Of a DNA stretch of 57,874 nt, positions 9,834 through 18,635 are shown piece by piece; the stretch's first letter is position 1, and each line of letters starts with the position of its first letter. Position numbers and translations under genes: made by a program. The notes beneath the pieces are model-generated. The model was not told the origin of the DNA. It did no database searches and saw only the letters and a program-made list of their open reading frames with translations. Origin of the DNA: Pseudomonadota bacterium (GTDB lineage: Bacteria; Pseudomonadota; Gammaproteobacteria; Enterobacterales; Enterobacteriaceae); the NCBI GenBank assembly GCA_018261615.1, contig JAGTSE010000048.1, positions 1 through 57,874 of the forward strand, given 5' to 3'.

Positions 9834-9949
9834 TATCAGGGGATTCAGTTGATGACATTACACTACCGGCCGGTTTGTCACACCTGTTAGACGTTACGCC
9901 CCGCCATCAACATCCCAACGCTGCGTGAGCCGCCTTAAGCGCACCGGCA

Positions 9950-11710
9950 TCAGGATGCATTTACGGAGGGTTTATTGCTGATGGCATCGGGCGCGATGTT
10001 CATATGTTTCAATACCGGGCCGATGATTTTGCCAAAAATCGGCGCCGCGACCGAGCCACCAAAGTGATCGCCCACTGTCGGATGGTTGACCATCACCACC
10101 AGCGCCACTTCCGGGTGGCTGGCCGGTGCAACGCCTGCGGTGTAGTTGACGTAGCCGCCATCGTACTTTCCGTCGGTGCCCATTTTTTCCGCCGTACCGG
10201 TTTTCGTGGCGAGCTGATATCCCGGTACCGCCGCACGTAAACCTGAGCCGCCCGGTAAAACATCGCTTTCCATCATATACACGACGGTTTTCGCGGTGAC
10301 CGGGTTCGCCACTCTGACGCCCATTACCGGCGGCGTTACTTTGGTGATAGAAAGAGGGCGATAGATACCGAACGAGCCCAGCGTCGCATATTCCCGCGCG
10401 ATCTGCAGCGGCGTTACGCGCAGGCCATAGCCAAAAGAAAACGTCGCACGTTCAATATCGGCCCAGCGCTGGCGGTGTAAGGGAAAGTAACCCACACTCT
10501 CGCCCGTTAAGCCCAGCCCGGTAGGTTTGCCGAGGCCAAACGCCTGGTAGGTATTGACCAGCGCCTGAGCAGGCATGGCCAGCGCAATGTGGGAAGCGCC
10601 CGTATCGCTCGATTTCTGCAAAATGCCGGTTATCGTCAGGCGCGGCCAGTGCCCGACATCACGAATCAAATGCCCGTTTACGACGTAAGGCGAGGTATCA
10701 AGAACCGAGTTTGGTTGAATTAAATGGCGCTCCAGCCCTTCGAGAACCACCAGCGGCTTCACGGTTGAACCCGGCTCATAGCTATCGTTAATGGCCGTGT
10801 TGCGCATTTGCATCGGAGTGGCGCTTTCGTAATTATTGGGATTAAACGAAGGGTAAGAAGCCATTCCCAGAATCTCGCCGGTGTCGATTTTCACCAGCAC
10901 TGCCGCACCTGAATCCGCCTTGTTAAGCAGCACGCCATCTCGTAATGCGCTGTAAAGCGTGTATTGATCGAACTTGTCGATGCTGAGCTGAACGGTTGGC
11001 GGTTGCTGCGGCGGTTCGTAATTGACCACGGAAATCAGGTGGCCGTCACCGTCCTGGCGGTACTCTTCCTGCCCCGGTTTGCCTTCCAGAATGGTGTTAT
11101 AACTTTTTTCCAGCCCATTCAGCCCCGTGTTATCGGCGCCCACGATGCCCAAAAGTGGCGCGGCAGCTTCCCCCATGGGATAAAAACGGCTGTCGTCATA
11201 TTCGGTAGTGATCCCTTTCAGATGCAGCGCGGCAATATCTTTGGCGATACCCAGTTCGATTTTTCGGCCAAGGTAGAGGAAGTGCTTATTGGGATTCGCC
11301 GTAAGCTGCGCCCGCAGGGCTTCCGGGCTGACATTGAGCGCTGCGGCGAGGTAAGCCCACTTAGGGCTGGTAAAATTAGGATTCGCCTCGAGAATGTGTT
11401 TCGGATCGGCAATGATGTCGCGCGAGGGAACACTCAGGGCTAGCGCCTGGCCATCACGATCCACCAGCGTTCCACGGTTGGTCGGTAATGCAATGGTGCG
11501 TAATGAACGTTGGTCGGCTTCATGCTCCAGCATCGGGTGATTGAGCAGTTGCAGGTCGGCAACGCGTGCCAGCAGGAGCGCCAAAAACACCAGAATCACA
11601 AGAGAAAGCAGGTGATACCTGTTCAGGTTAAATGAGGAACTGGGGTGATCTTCTCTGTGGTGCTTTTTTACAGGGGGCATTGGGTTTTCGCGGCAGTCAT
11701 CAATGAGCAC
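9950..11710 (-). CDS. Class B penicillin-binding protein (FtsI/PBP3-like paralogue)
   Basis: A 586-residue monofunctional transpeptidase with a single N-terminal anchor (about residues 33-52), a PBP dimerisation domain and a transpeptidase domain. Catalytic motifs are SxxK as STVK (315-318), SxN replaced by SSD (367-369), and KTG (503-505). FtsI usually has SSN at the second motif, whereas PBP2/MrdA has SxD. The ftsI of the dcw cluster should be elsewhere, so this is an extra paralogue like the acid-induced PBP3SAL of Salmonella; that equivalence is my inference. The start is GTG 11710 with AGGA just upstream; ATG 11680 is a plausible alternative. It is monocistronic, between the MFS gene and the fdhF terminator. 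Confidence 0.88.
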   Translation of the reverse strand: MLIDDCRENPMPPVKKHHREDHPSSSFNLNRYHLLSLVILVFLALLLARVADLQLLNHPMLEHEADQRSLRTIALPTNRGTLVDRDGQALALSVPSRDIIADPKHILEANPNFTSPKWAYLAAALNVSPEALRAQLTANPNKHFLYLGRKIELGIAKDIAALHLKGITTEYDDSRFYPMGEAAAPLLGIVGADNTGLNGLEKSYNTILEGKPGQEEYRQDGDGHLISVVNYEPPQQPPTVQLSIDKFDQYTLYSALRDGVLLNKADSGAAVLVKIDTGEILGMASYPSFNPNNYESATPMQMRNTAINDSYEPGSTVKPLVVLEGLERHLIQPNSVLDTSPYVVNGHLIRDVGHWPRLTITGILQKSSDTGASHIALAMPAQALVNTYQAFGLGKPTGLGLTGESVGYFPLHRQRWADIERATFSFGYGLRVTPLQIAREYATLGSFGIYRPLSITKVTPPVMGVRVANPVTAKTVVYMMESDVLPGGSGLRAAVPGYQLATKTGTAEKMGTDGKYDGGYVNYTAGVAPASHPEVALVVMVNHPTVGDHFGGSVAAPIFGKIIGPVLKHMNIAPDAISNKPSVNAS

Positions 11711-11843
11711 ATTTTCCTGTTAGTTATAGGTAAACATGTCAGCAGATGACAGAAGAACTATGTTTCAGTTCGTTAATAACGATGATTTTTCAGAAAGTTA
11801 ATTGAGGTGCTGCTCACGCGCGGCATGATCAACGGAAGGTAAA

Positions 11844-11874
11844 TAAAAAAGCGGAGTGAAGATCACTCCGCTTT
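11844..11874 (-). terminator. Rho-independent terminator of fdhF
   Basis: Perfect 12-bp stem AAAGCGGAGTGA/TCACTCCGCTTT with a 3-nt loop, followed on the minus strand by a T-rich tail. It starts about 20 bp after the fdhF stop codon. Confidence 0.92.
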
Positions 11875-11894
11875 GACTTCGACAAACGCGGCAG

Positions 11895-14042
11895 TCAGCC
11901 CATCGCGCTTTCGCGCAGCCGGGTTTTCAGCTTGTTATATTCGTCGATCACATACTGCTCGGCGGCACGCTGATCGGCGATCGGCTCAATGCGCACGGCG
12001 CAGTATTTGTACTCTGGCGTTTTGGTTATCGGACTTAAGTTCTCCGTTACCAGTTCATTACAGGCGCCAATCCACCACTGGTAGGTCATATACACCGCAC
12101 CTTTGTTCGGGCGTTCGCTGACCTGCGCGCGGGTGATGATTTTGCCTTTACGCGAATTAACCCACACCAGCGTGTCATCCTCAATGCCCAGCCTTACGGC
12201 GTCGGCGGTGTTGATTTGCGCATAGCCTGGTTCATCCGCCAGCGCGGCCAGCGCCGCACAGTTACCGGTCATTGAGCGGCAAGAGTAGTGGCCCACTTCA
12301 CGCACGGTGGAGAGCACCATAGGATACTCGTCGGTGAGTTTATCCATCGGCGCGACCCAGTCACAGGTGAAGAATTTCGCCAGCCCGTTCGGCGTGTCGA
12401 ACTTCTCTTTAAACAGATAAGAGGTACCCTGATCGGCCTCCGACGTATCGCGACACGGCCACTGGATATAGCCCAGCTCACCCATTTTTTCGTAAGTGGC
12501 GCCGTAGAAATCGGGACATAAATGACGTAACTCGTCCCAGATCTCCTGCGTGTTGTTGTAATGCATCGGATAACCCATACGGGTGGCGATTTCACTGATG
12601 ATTTGCCAGTCCGTTTTCAGATCCCACTTCGGTTCAACCGCTTTAAAGAAGCGCTGGAAACCGCGATCGGCCGCTGTATAAACACCTTCGTGCTCGCCCC
12701 AGGAGGTGGAAGGCAGGATGACATCCGCCGCGGCTGCAGTTTTGGTCATGAAAATGTCCTGCACAATCACCAGTTCAAGCCCTTCAAATGCCTTACGAAC
12801 TGCCGACAGTTCGGCATCCGTTTGCAACGGATCTTCACCCATAATATACGCGGCGCGCACTTCACCATGCTCAACACGATGCGGCAGTTCGCTGATGCGA
12901 TAGCCAGTATGCGCAGGCAGGCTTTCCACGCCCCACGCTTTGGCGAATTTCTCGCGGTGCGCATCCTCTTTCACATACTGATAACCCGGGAACGTATCCG
13001 GCAGTGCGCCCATATCGCACGCGCCCTGCACGTTGTTCTGGCCACGCACCGGGTTGACCCCAACGTGCGCTTTCCCCAGGTTTCCGGTCAGCATGGCAAG
13101 GCTGGTGAGTGAACGCACCGTTTCCACGCCCTGATAAAACTGGGTCACGCCCATGCCCCACAGGATGGCTGCGGTTTTCGCTCCGGCATACATACGGGCG
13201 GCCTGGCGGATCTCCTGCGCGCTGACGCCGGTGATCTCTTCGACCGATTCTGGAGTGTAGCCCTCGACAATCTTCCGGTACTCTTCAAACCCTTCCGTCC
13301 GGCTGGCGACAAACGCCTGGTCGTAGAGGTTCTCTTCAATGATCACATGGCCCATGGCGTTAAGCAGGGCGATGTTGGATCCGTTTTTCAGTGCGACATG
13401 TATGTCGGCAATTCGCGCGGTTTCAATTTTGCGCGGATCGCAGACGATGATTTTCGCCCCATTCTGTTTCGCCCGAATCACATGATTAGCGACGATAGGG
13501 TGAGAATCCGCCGGGTTGTAACCAAAGATAAACACTAAATCCGTGTTATCGATTTCATTAATGGCATTACTCATCGCGCCATTGCCGACCGATTGGTGCA
13601 GACCTGCAACCGAAGGGCCGTGTCAGACACGAGCGCAGCAGTCGACGTTATTGGTACCAATAACGGCGCGCGCGAATTTTTGCATTATGTAGTTGGTTTC
13701 ATTACCCGTACCACGGGAAGAACCGGTGGTCTGAATGGCATCCGGGCCGTACTTCTCTTTAATGGCGCGCAAACGGCTGGCGACATAATCGAGCGCTTCA
13801 TCCCAGGAAACCGACTCCAGTTTGCCGCCGCGTTGGCGACGGATCATCGGGCTTTTAAGCCGGGGCGTCAGGATCTGGGTATCGTTGATAAAATCCCAGC
13901 CGTAATAACCTTTCAGACAGAGAGTGCCCTGATTGGTTTTGCCCTGTGCGGCTTCCGCCCGAACGATTTTGCCGTTATCGACCACCAGATGGATTTTGCA
14001 TCCCGAGGCGCAATACGGGCAAACCGTGACGACTTTTTTCAT
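11895..14042 (-). CDS. fdhF: Formate dehydrogenase H (selenoprotein)
   Basis: One 715-residue gene interrupted only by an in-frame TGA at 13623-13625 that encodes selenocysteine 140, exactly as in E. coli FdhF. Automated calling would split it into two ORFs. Cys8, Cys11, Cys15 and Cys42 bind the 4Fe-4S cluster; Sec140 followed by His141 sits in the bis-MGD molybdenum site. The enzyme oxidises formate to CO2 in the cytoplasmic formate-hydrogenlyase complex during fermentation. A SECIS element follows the TGA, a sigma-54 promoter precedes the gene and a strong terminator ends it. The start is ATG 14042 (MKKVV). Confidence 0.98.
13583..13625 (-). promoter_or_regulatory. SECIS element of fdhF
   Basis: The UGA codon and the roughly 40 nt after it are almost identical to the E. 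coli fdhF SECIS as I remember it, including the apical stem-loop around GGTTGCAGGTCTGCACC, where SelB binds the loop. It directs tRNA-Sec insertion at codon 140. Confidence 0.93.
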
Positions 14043-14077
14043 CACTTTCGCTCCAGTTAACAGTGTCGCCCCCACTA

Positions 14078-14093
14078 TGCATCTTCTATGCCA
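14078..14093 (-). promoter_or_regulatory. Sigma-54 promoter of fdhF
   Basis: On the minus strand TGGCATAGAAGATGCA gives the invariant GG-N10-GC spacing of -24/-12 promoters. It lies about 36 bp upstream of the ATG, consistent with the known RpoN/FhlA control of fdhF. Confidence 0.85.
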
Positions 14094-14164
14094 TAACAAT
14101 ACTGGGGGTATTTACCGATATTACGCCGGAAATTTGCGCAAAATACTGACGAAAAACAGGCTGT

Positions 14165-14178
14165 CGTCAAAAGTGACG
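14165..14178. promoter_or_regulatory. Candidate FhlA upstream site
   Basis: Inverted repeat CGTCA-N4-TGACG about 75-90 bp upstream of the sigma-54 promoter of fdhF, in the usual position of an enhancer site for the formate regulator FhlA. The position and symmetry are seen; the assignment is inference. Confidence 0.45.
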
Positions 14179-14297
14179 TGACGAAGAGCGAGGGGATGTG
14201 ACCACGGTTAAAAATTCGGCATTTAGTCGCTGCATTTATAAATGACCGCCAACAGAATGGATCAGACTTACCCAAACGAGCCTGACGGAAGCGGACA

Positions 14298-15029
14298 ATG
14301 AAACCTGCAATTCTGGTGGTGGATGACGATAGCGCGGTGTGCGAACTGTTGAAAGAGGTGCTGAGCGAACACGTCTTTACGGTTTACGTCTGCCATAACG
14401 GGCAGGATGCGCTGGCGCTCAGCGCGCAGCATGCGGATATCGCGCTGGTGCTGCTCGATATGATGCTGCCGGATATCAACGGCCTGCGGGTGTTGCAGCA
14501 ATTGCAAAAACAGCGTCCGTCGCTGCCGGTGGTGATGCTCACGGGGCTTGGTAGCGAGTCGGACGTGGTGGTCGGCCTGGAGATGGGCGCGGACGACTAT
14601 ATCGGCAAACCGTTTAACGCCCGTGTGCTGGTGGCGCGCGTCAATGCGGTACTGCGGCGCAGCGGCATACTGGCGGCAGAAATATCAATGGAAAAGCTGT
14701 CTGGTTTTACCTTTAACGGTTGGCATCTCGACCCTGAACGCTGCGAGCTGTTTAACCCGCAGCATCAGGTGGTTGACCTGACGCAAGGCGAGTACAGCTT
14801 GTTGCTGGCGCTGGTGCAAAATGCGCGGCGGGTGCTGAACCGCGAGCAGTTGCTGACTTTAACACACAGCGAAAGTGTGGAAGTGTTTGATCGCACCATT
14901 GATGTGTTAATCATGCGCTTACGCCGAAAAATTGAAGCCAATCCCCACCAACCAGCGCTGATCAAAACCTTGCGCGGCCTCGGCTATGTCTTTGCCGCCG
15001 ACGTAGCGCACAGCGATAAAGCCGCCTGA
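14298..15029 (+). CDS. OmpR/TorR-family response regulator
   Basis: A 243-residue two-component response regulator. The receiver domain has the acidic cluster Asp9-Asp11, phospho-acceptor Asp54 (LLDMMLP), Thr82 and Lys104. A C-terminal winged-helix DNA-binding domain of the OmpR type follows, ending in LIKTLRGLGYVF. It is transcribed toward the sugar operon and away from fdhF. The partner is probably the hybrid kinase at 21290-23854, because the two genes bracket the same operon and no other kinase is nearby. A TorR-box-like array in the kinase/operon promoter region is a candidate target. Confidence 0.92.
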   Translation: MKPAILVVDDDSAVCELLKEVLSEHVFTVYVCHNGQDALALSAQHADIALVLLDMMLPDINGLRVLQQLQKQRPSLPVVMLTGLGSESDVVVGLEMGADDYIGKPFNARVLVARVNAVLRRSGILAAEISMEKLSGFTFNGWHLDPERCELFNPQHQVVDLTQGEYSLLLALVQNARRVLNREQLLTLTHSESVEVFDRTIDVLIMRLRRKIEANPHQPALIKTLRGLGYVFAADVAHSDKAA

Positions 15030-15032
15030 AAC

Positions 15033-15068
15033 TCAGCACTCTTCTCAGCACTCTTCTCAGCACTCTTG
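15033..15068. repeat. Three 12-bp tandem repeats at the kinase 3' end
   Basis: TCAGCACTCTTC occurs three times in a row (the last copy ends in G). Each unit holds a TGA stop, on the minus strand, in the reading frame of the PfkB kinase, so the gene has three successive in-frame stops. It lies between convergent genes. Confidence 0.95.
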
Positions 15069-16049
15069 CAATAACGCTTCCAGCGTCTTCGCGCCGTCAA
15101 TGGCATTGGCGCACAGCAGACTGGCGCGCGCGCAAGCATGTGCCAGTTGAATGCTCTTTTGCAGCGGCCAGGCTTCGTGGCAGCCGTATAAAAAACCGGC
15201 GCAAAAGGCATCGCCCGCGCCGACACTGCCGATAATTTCCGACTGGCTCAACGTGCGCGATGGGATCCACGCTCCGGCCTGATCAACCTCCTCGCCCCAT
15301 GCGCCTTCCGGGCAGTGGATCACCACCCGCTGGCGTACGCCAGCGGCAAGCAGTTGCGCGGCGGCAGCAGCGATATGCTCAATATGCGGTTCATCGGTTT
15401 CGGTGCGCATCGGCAGCCCGCTAAATTCCCCGGCTTCCAGCTCGTTAATCACCAGAAAATCAAGATGCTTCAGGCACGGCAGTACCAGCGGTTGGTAACG
15501 CGGATCGCCCTTGCGTGACACCAAATCCAATGAGGTGAGAAAACCCTGCTCGCGCATCTGCGCCAGCAGCCGCGCGCTGCGTGTTCCGTACTCTTCGTCC
15601 GGCAAATCAAGGCTATCAAGTAACAAGAGATAGCCGAGATGGAAAATCTTCATGCTGCCGTCCAGCTGCTCAAACGCCGGTATATCCAGCAGGCGGTTCG
15701 CGCCGGGCGAGTGGAAAAAGGTGCGCTGCCCGGAAGGATCGGTCATCACCTGCGACATTGATGTCGGCGCAGAAGAGGTGCGCTGCACCGCTTGGCGATT
15801 GACGTGGTACTGATCCAGCATCGCCATAATGTAATCGCCATCGCTGTCTTCGCCCACTAATCCCACCGCCTGCAACGGCATTCCCACATGCAACTTTGCC
15901 AGTGTCAGCAGCACATTCAGCGGCGCGCCGCCCGTTGAGCGCTCGCTCTGGGTGATCTCCGCCAGCCAGCCGCGCTCCGGCCACTGCACGATCTGGTGAA
16001 CATGATCGACCAGCATATTGCCAGCGGCGATAACTCCGTTGCGCGCCAT
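15057..16049 (-). CDS. PfkB-family carbohydrate kinase
   Basis: A 330-residue ribokinase-fold sugar kinase. The N-terminal Gly-Gly substrate motif is at residues 40-41, and the signature SVGAGDAFCAG at about 275-285 includes the anion hole GAGD and catalytic Asp280. It is the last gene of the ABC-importer operon. Its ATG overlaps the aldolase stop codon (ATGA), so the two are translationally coupled. Given the isomerase and class II aldolase beside it, it probably phosphorylates the ketose made by the isomerase, most simply at C1 to give an aldolase substrate. Substrate and position are inferred, not visible. Confidence 0.88.
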   Translation of the reverse strand: MARNGVIAAGNMLVDHVHQIVQWPERGWLAEITQSERSTGGAPLNVLLTLAKLHVGMPLQAVGLVGEDSDGDYIMAMLDQYHVNRQAVQRTSSAPTSMSQVMTDPSGQRTFFHSPGANRLLDIPAFEQLDGSMKIFHLGYLLLLDSLDLPDEEYGTRSARLLAQMREQGFLTSLDLVSRKGDPRYQPLVLPCLKHLDFLVINELEAGEFSGLPMRTETDEPHIEHIAAAAAQLLAAGVRQRVVIHCPEGAWGEEVDQAGAWIPSRTLSQSEIIGSVGAGDAFCAGFLYGCHEAWPLQKSIQLAHACARASLLCANAIDGAKTLEALLQEC

Positions 16050-16909
16050 CAGAGTTGCCCCGCGCTGCCGAAAATGCGCATCTGTGTGGCGACGGTATCG
16101 GTGATAGCTTCTTCGACGCTTAACAGTAACTGAGCGAACTCATCGTACAGCGGCTGGCGATCCGCCATGCGCTGCTCAATTGCGCCGAGCGCGGCCTGTG
16201 ACATGCCGGTGTAGAAATTGATTTTATGGATACCCAGCGAAATGGCGCGGCGGAAATCCGCATCGCTGATGCCGGAACCGCCGTGCAGCACCAGCGGCAG
16301 CCCGGTCTGCTGGCGAATGGCGTCCAGACGCTCAAAATCCAGCTTCGGTTCGCCTTTGTATTTGCCGTGGGCATTGCCGATAGCCACCGCCAGCGTGTCG
16401 ATGCCGGTACGGTCGACAAAATCCCGCGCCCGCGCCGGGTCGGTAAAACAGGCTTCGTCAGCATGGCCATACAGCGCGCCGCCTTCATCGCCGCCAACCG
16501 CGCCCAGCTCCGCTTCCACTGAAACGCCGACCGCATGGCACATCTTCACCACTTCCCGCGTCTGGCGAATATTTTCTTCATACTCCAGCACGGAACCGTC
16601 AAACATCACCGAGCTGAAACCGAGGCGCAGCGCGCGCACGACCGATTCAAAATGCAGCCCGTGATCGAGGTTCAGCACCACCGGAATGTCGTGGTGCGCG
16701 GCTTCGAACTTCACCGCTTCGACCAGCGACTCCAGCGAGACATATTTAAAATGGACTTCGGCGATGTTGATGATAAAGGGCGAGCGCTCCTGCTTTGCGG
16801 CGGCAAACAGCGCGCGTAAAAAGTGCGAGTCGAGCACGTTAAACGCGCCCAGAGCATAGCGGTGTTCACGGGCGCGCGACAGACCTTCGGCGAGTGAAAT
16901 CAAAGGCAT
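16049..16909 (-). CDS. Class II ketose-phosphate aldolase
   Basis: A 286-residue zinc-dependent aldolase of the fructose/tagatose-bisphosphate (FbaA/GatY/KbaY) family. Asp82-His83 in LDHG supply the catalytic acid and a metal ligand; His181 and His209 (LHGGSG) complete the zinc site. The product is expected to be dihydroxyacetone phosphate plus an aldehyde. It lies 11 bp after the isomerase and overlaps the kinase by one base of an ATGA junction. GatY/KbaY need a partner subunit (GatZ/KbaZ), and none is encoded here, so the enzyme may act alone on a ketose 1-phosphate or bisphosphate. Confidence 0.9.
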   Translation of the reverse strand: MPLISLAEGLSRAREHRYALGAFNVLDSHFLRALFAAAKQERSPFIINIAEVHFKYVSLESLVEAVKFEAAHHDIPVVLNLDHGLHFESVVRALRLGFSSVMFDGSVLEYEENIRQTREVVKMCHAVGVSVEAELGAVGGDEGGALYGHADEACFTDPARARDFVDRTGIDTLAVAIGNAHGKYKGEPKLDFERLDAIRQQTGLPLVLHGGSGISDADFRRAISLGIHKINFYTGMSQAALGAIEQRMADRQPLYDEFAQLLLSVEEAITDTVATQMRIFGSAGQL

Positions 16910-16920
16910 AGCATCCTCCT

Positions 16921-17607
16921 TTAGCCGAGAAATAGATGATATTCGTTACACAGCGCCAGCAGTGCCGGTTCGTCTTCCTGAATAGCAGTAAAGCGATCGA
17001 CGGGGTGCAGGAAGTGGTTGTCGTGCTCATCATCATTCACCGACGACACTTCACCAACCAGCACATCGCCAAAGCCCGGTTCGCCCCAGAAGCTGTGATA
17101 CAGCCCCGGCGTCAGACAAATACTTTCCCCTGGTGAGAGGCGCAACTGGCTGCCCGCCGCATGGGTCTGGAGGCAGCCATCAATGACCACGGTAACGTCG
17201 GAGTCAATCACCTCTTCATGCGTTCCGGCGTTCCACAGTTCAATAATCAGATTACCGCCGCCGCGATTAATGATGTCCTCGCGCTTGCGCCAGTGAAAAT
17301 GCATCGGCGTAAGCTGGCCGTCGCGCACATGCATAATCTTTTCCGCATAACATTTTTCATACGGCGTGCCGTTGGGCGAGCCGTTACGCAGAGTGAACAG
17401 CGTCAATCCCTGGGTAAAGAAATTGTCGCCGCCAAACGCAGTGACATCCCATCCCAGTTTCAGATCGAACACTTCACGCCACGCCGCGCGATCCAGCTGT
17501 TGCCATTTGGTTGGCGGGAAGCTGGCGAATGGCGGCAAATGGACATCGTGCATGGAGAAAAACTGCCGCGTGTGGCCGAGAATTTCATTAATGGCGGAGC
17601 GTTTCAT
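16921..17607 (-). CDS. D-lyxose isomerase family protein
   Basis: A 228-residue cupin sugar isomerase. Metal ligands His103, His105, Glu110 and His171 are all present and coincide in number with those reported for the characterised E. coli O157 enzyme EcSI (Z5688), which interconverts D-lyxose/D-xylulose and D-mannose/D-fructose. Length and N-terminus fit that family. It sits between the sugar-binding protein and the aldolase gene in a co-directional operon, preceded by GGAGG at good spacing. From memory, E. coli O157 carries a similar cluster near fdhF, so this would be a conserved but patchily distributed island. The true substrate in vivo is open. Confidence 0.9.
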   Translation of the reverse strand: MKRSAINEILGHTRQFFSMHDVHLPPFASFPPTKWQQLDRAAWREVFDLKLGWDVTAFGGDNFFTQGLTLFTLRNGSPNGTPYEKCYAEKIMHVRDGQLTPMHFHWRKREDIINRGGGNLIIELWNAGTHEEVIDSDVTVVIDGCLQTHAAGSQLRLSPGESICLTPGLYHSFWGEPGFGDVLVGEVSSVNDDEHDNHFLHPVDRFTAIQEDEPALLALCNEYHLFLG

Positions 17608-17625
17608 TTCACCTCCAGAGAAGAT

Positions 17626-17647
17626 CCCCCGCCGGATAAAGCGGGGG
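17626..17647 (-). terminator. Intercistronic hairpin after the binding-protein gene
   Basis: CCCCCGC/GCGGGGG stem with an 8-nt loop between the binding-protein and isomerase genes, with no U-tract. Such GC-rich hairpins usually protect the abundant upstream message and lower downstream expression rather than end transcription. Confidence 0.7.
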
Positions 17648-17653
17648 AAAATC

Positions 17654-18595
17654 CTATTTCACCGTCCAGCCTTTGTAGCTGCCGACGTTCTGTTTATCGA
17701 TCATCGTCACCGGGATCAGCACCGGCGCGGTTGGCGCAGGCTTGCCTTGCAGAATGTCGTAGCCGATCTCCACCGCGCGGGCGGCCATCACTTGCGGATC
17801 CTGTGCCGGAGTAGCGACAAACAGCGAGTTTTTGCGTTTCAACGCCTCTTCGCCGTCCGGGCTGCCATCGACGCCAACAATAAAGAACTCGTGACGCTGT
17901 GCCTGTTTGGCGGCCAGATCGGCACCGATCGCCGTCGGATCGTTAATCGCAAAGACACCGTCGATTTTCGGATTGGCGGCAAGCAGCGAGGTCATCACTT
18001 CCAGCCCGCCTTCGCGGCTGCCTTTCGCGTTCTGGTTATCAGAGAGCACTTTGATATCCGGGTGGCGCTTAAACTCGGTCTGGCAGCCTTCAACACGGTT
18101 TTGCACCGCAGAAACCGGCGGCCCGTTGATGATCACCACATTGCCTTTACCTTTCAGGCGGTCGGTAATGTACTTACAGGCCATTTCCCCTGCCTGGGTG
18201 TTATCGGAGGTGATGGTGGCGTCGGCGCCTTCTGCCGCCACGTCAACCGCCACCACCACAATCCCGGCCTCTTTTGCCCGTTTCACTGCCGGGCCGATAC
18301 CTTTGGAATCCGCTGCGTTGAGGATGATCATGTCCACTTTGGCGGCGATAAAGTTATCGATCTGCGCTACCTGCTGGCCCAGATCGTAACCGCTGGAGAC
18401 CAGCGTCACTTTGACGTTATCGCCCGCCAGTTTGCGCGCTTCCAGCTCCGCGCCTTTGGTTATCTGCACGAAGAAGGGGTTCGCCAGATCGCCCACCGTA
18501 ACGCCGATGGACTTCAGATCTTTGGCCTGCGCAAACGGCGCGCTGGTCAGTAGAGCAGCGGCGCAGAGCGCCGTGACAAGAGGTTTAAGACGCAT
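17654..18595 (-). CDS. Sugar ABC transporter periplasmic binding protein
   Basis: A 313-residue type I periplasmic binding protein of the RbsB/AlsB class with a clear Sec signal peptide (cleavage near AFAQA-KD, about residue 24). Motifs such as NPFFVQITKGAE near the mature N-terminus and VFAINDPTAIGA in the second lobe are typical of pentose/hexose binders. It delivers sugar to the permease and ATPase encoded upstream. The neighbouring sensor kinase has a large periplasmic domain, so this protein could also serve as a ligand-loaded signal, as TorT does for TorS; that is speculation. Confidence 0.92.
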   Translation of the reverse strand: MRLKPLVTALCAAALLTSAPFAQAKDLKSIGVTVGDLANPFFVQITKGAELEARKLAGDNVKVTLVSSGYDLGQQVAQIDNFIAAKVDMIILNAADSKGIGPAVKRAKEAGIVVVAVDVAAEGADATITSDNTQAGEMACKYITDRLKGKGNVVIINGPPVSAVQNRVEGCQTEFKRHPDIKVLSDNQNAKGSREGGLEVMTSLLAANPKIDGVFAINDPTAIGADLAAKQAQRHEFFIVGVDGSPDGEEALKRKNSLFVATPAQDPQVMAARAVEIGYDILQGKPAPTAPVLIPVTMIDKQNVGSYKGWTVK

Positions 18596-18635
18596 GCTGT
18601 AATCCTCACTTATGTTACTGTTTTGTAGGGTATTG

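Noticed and set aside
13623..13625. In-frame TGA that seems to split fdhF into two genes
   Set aside because: It is the selenocysteine codon 140, followed by a conserved SECIS and His141; the gene is intact.
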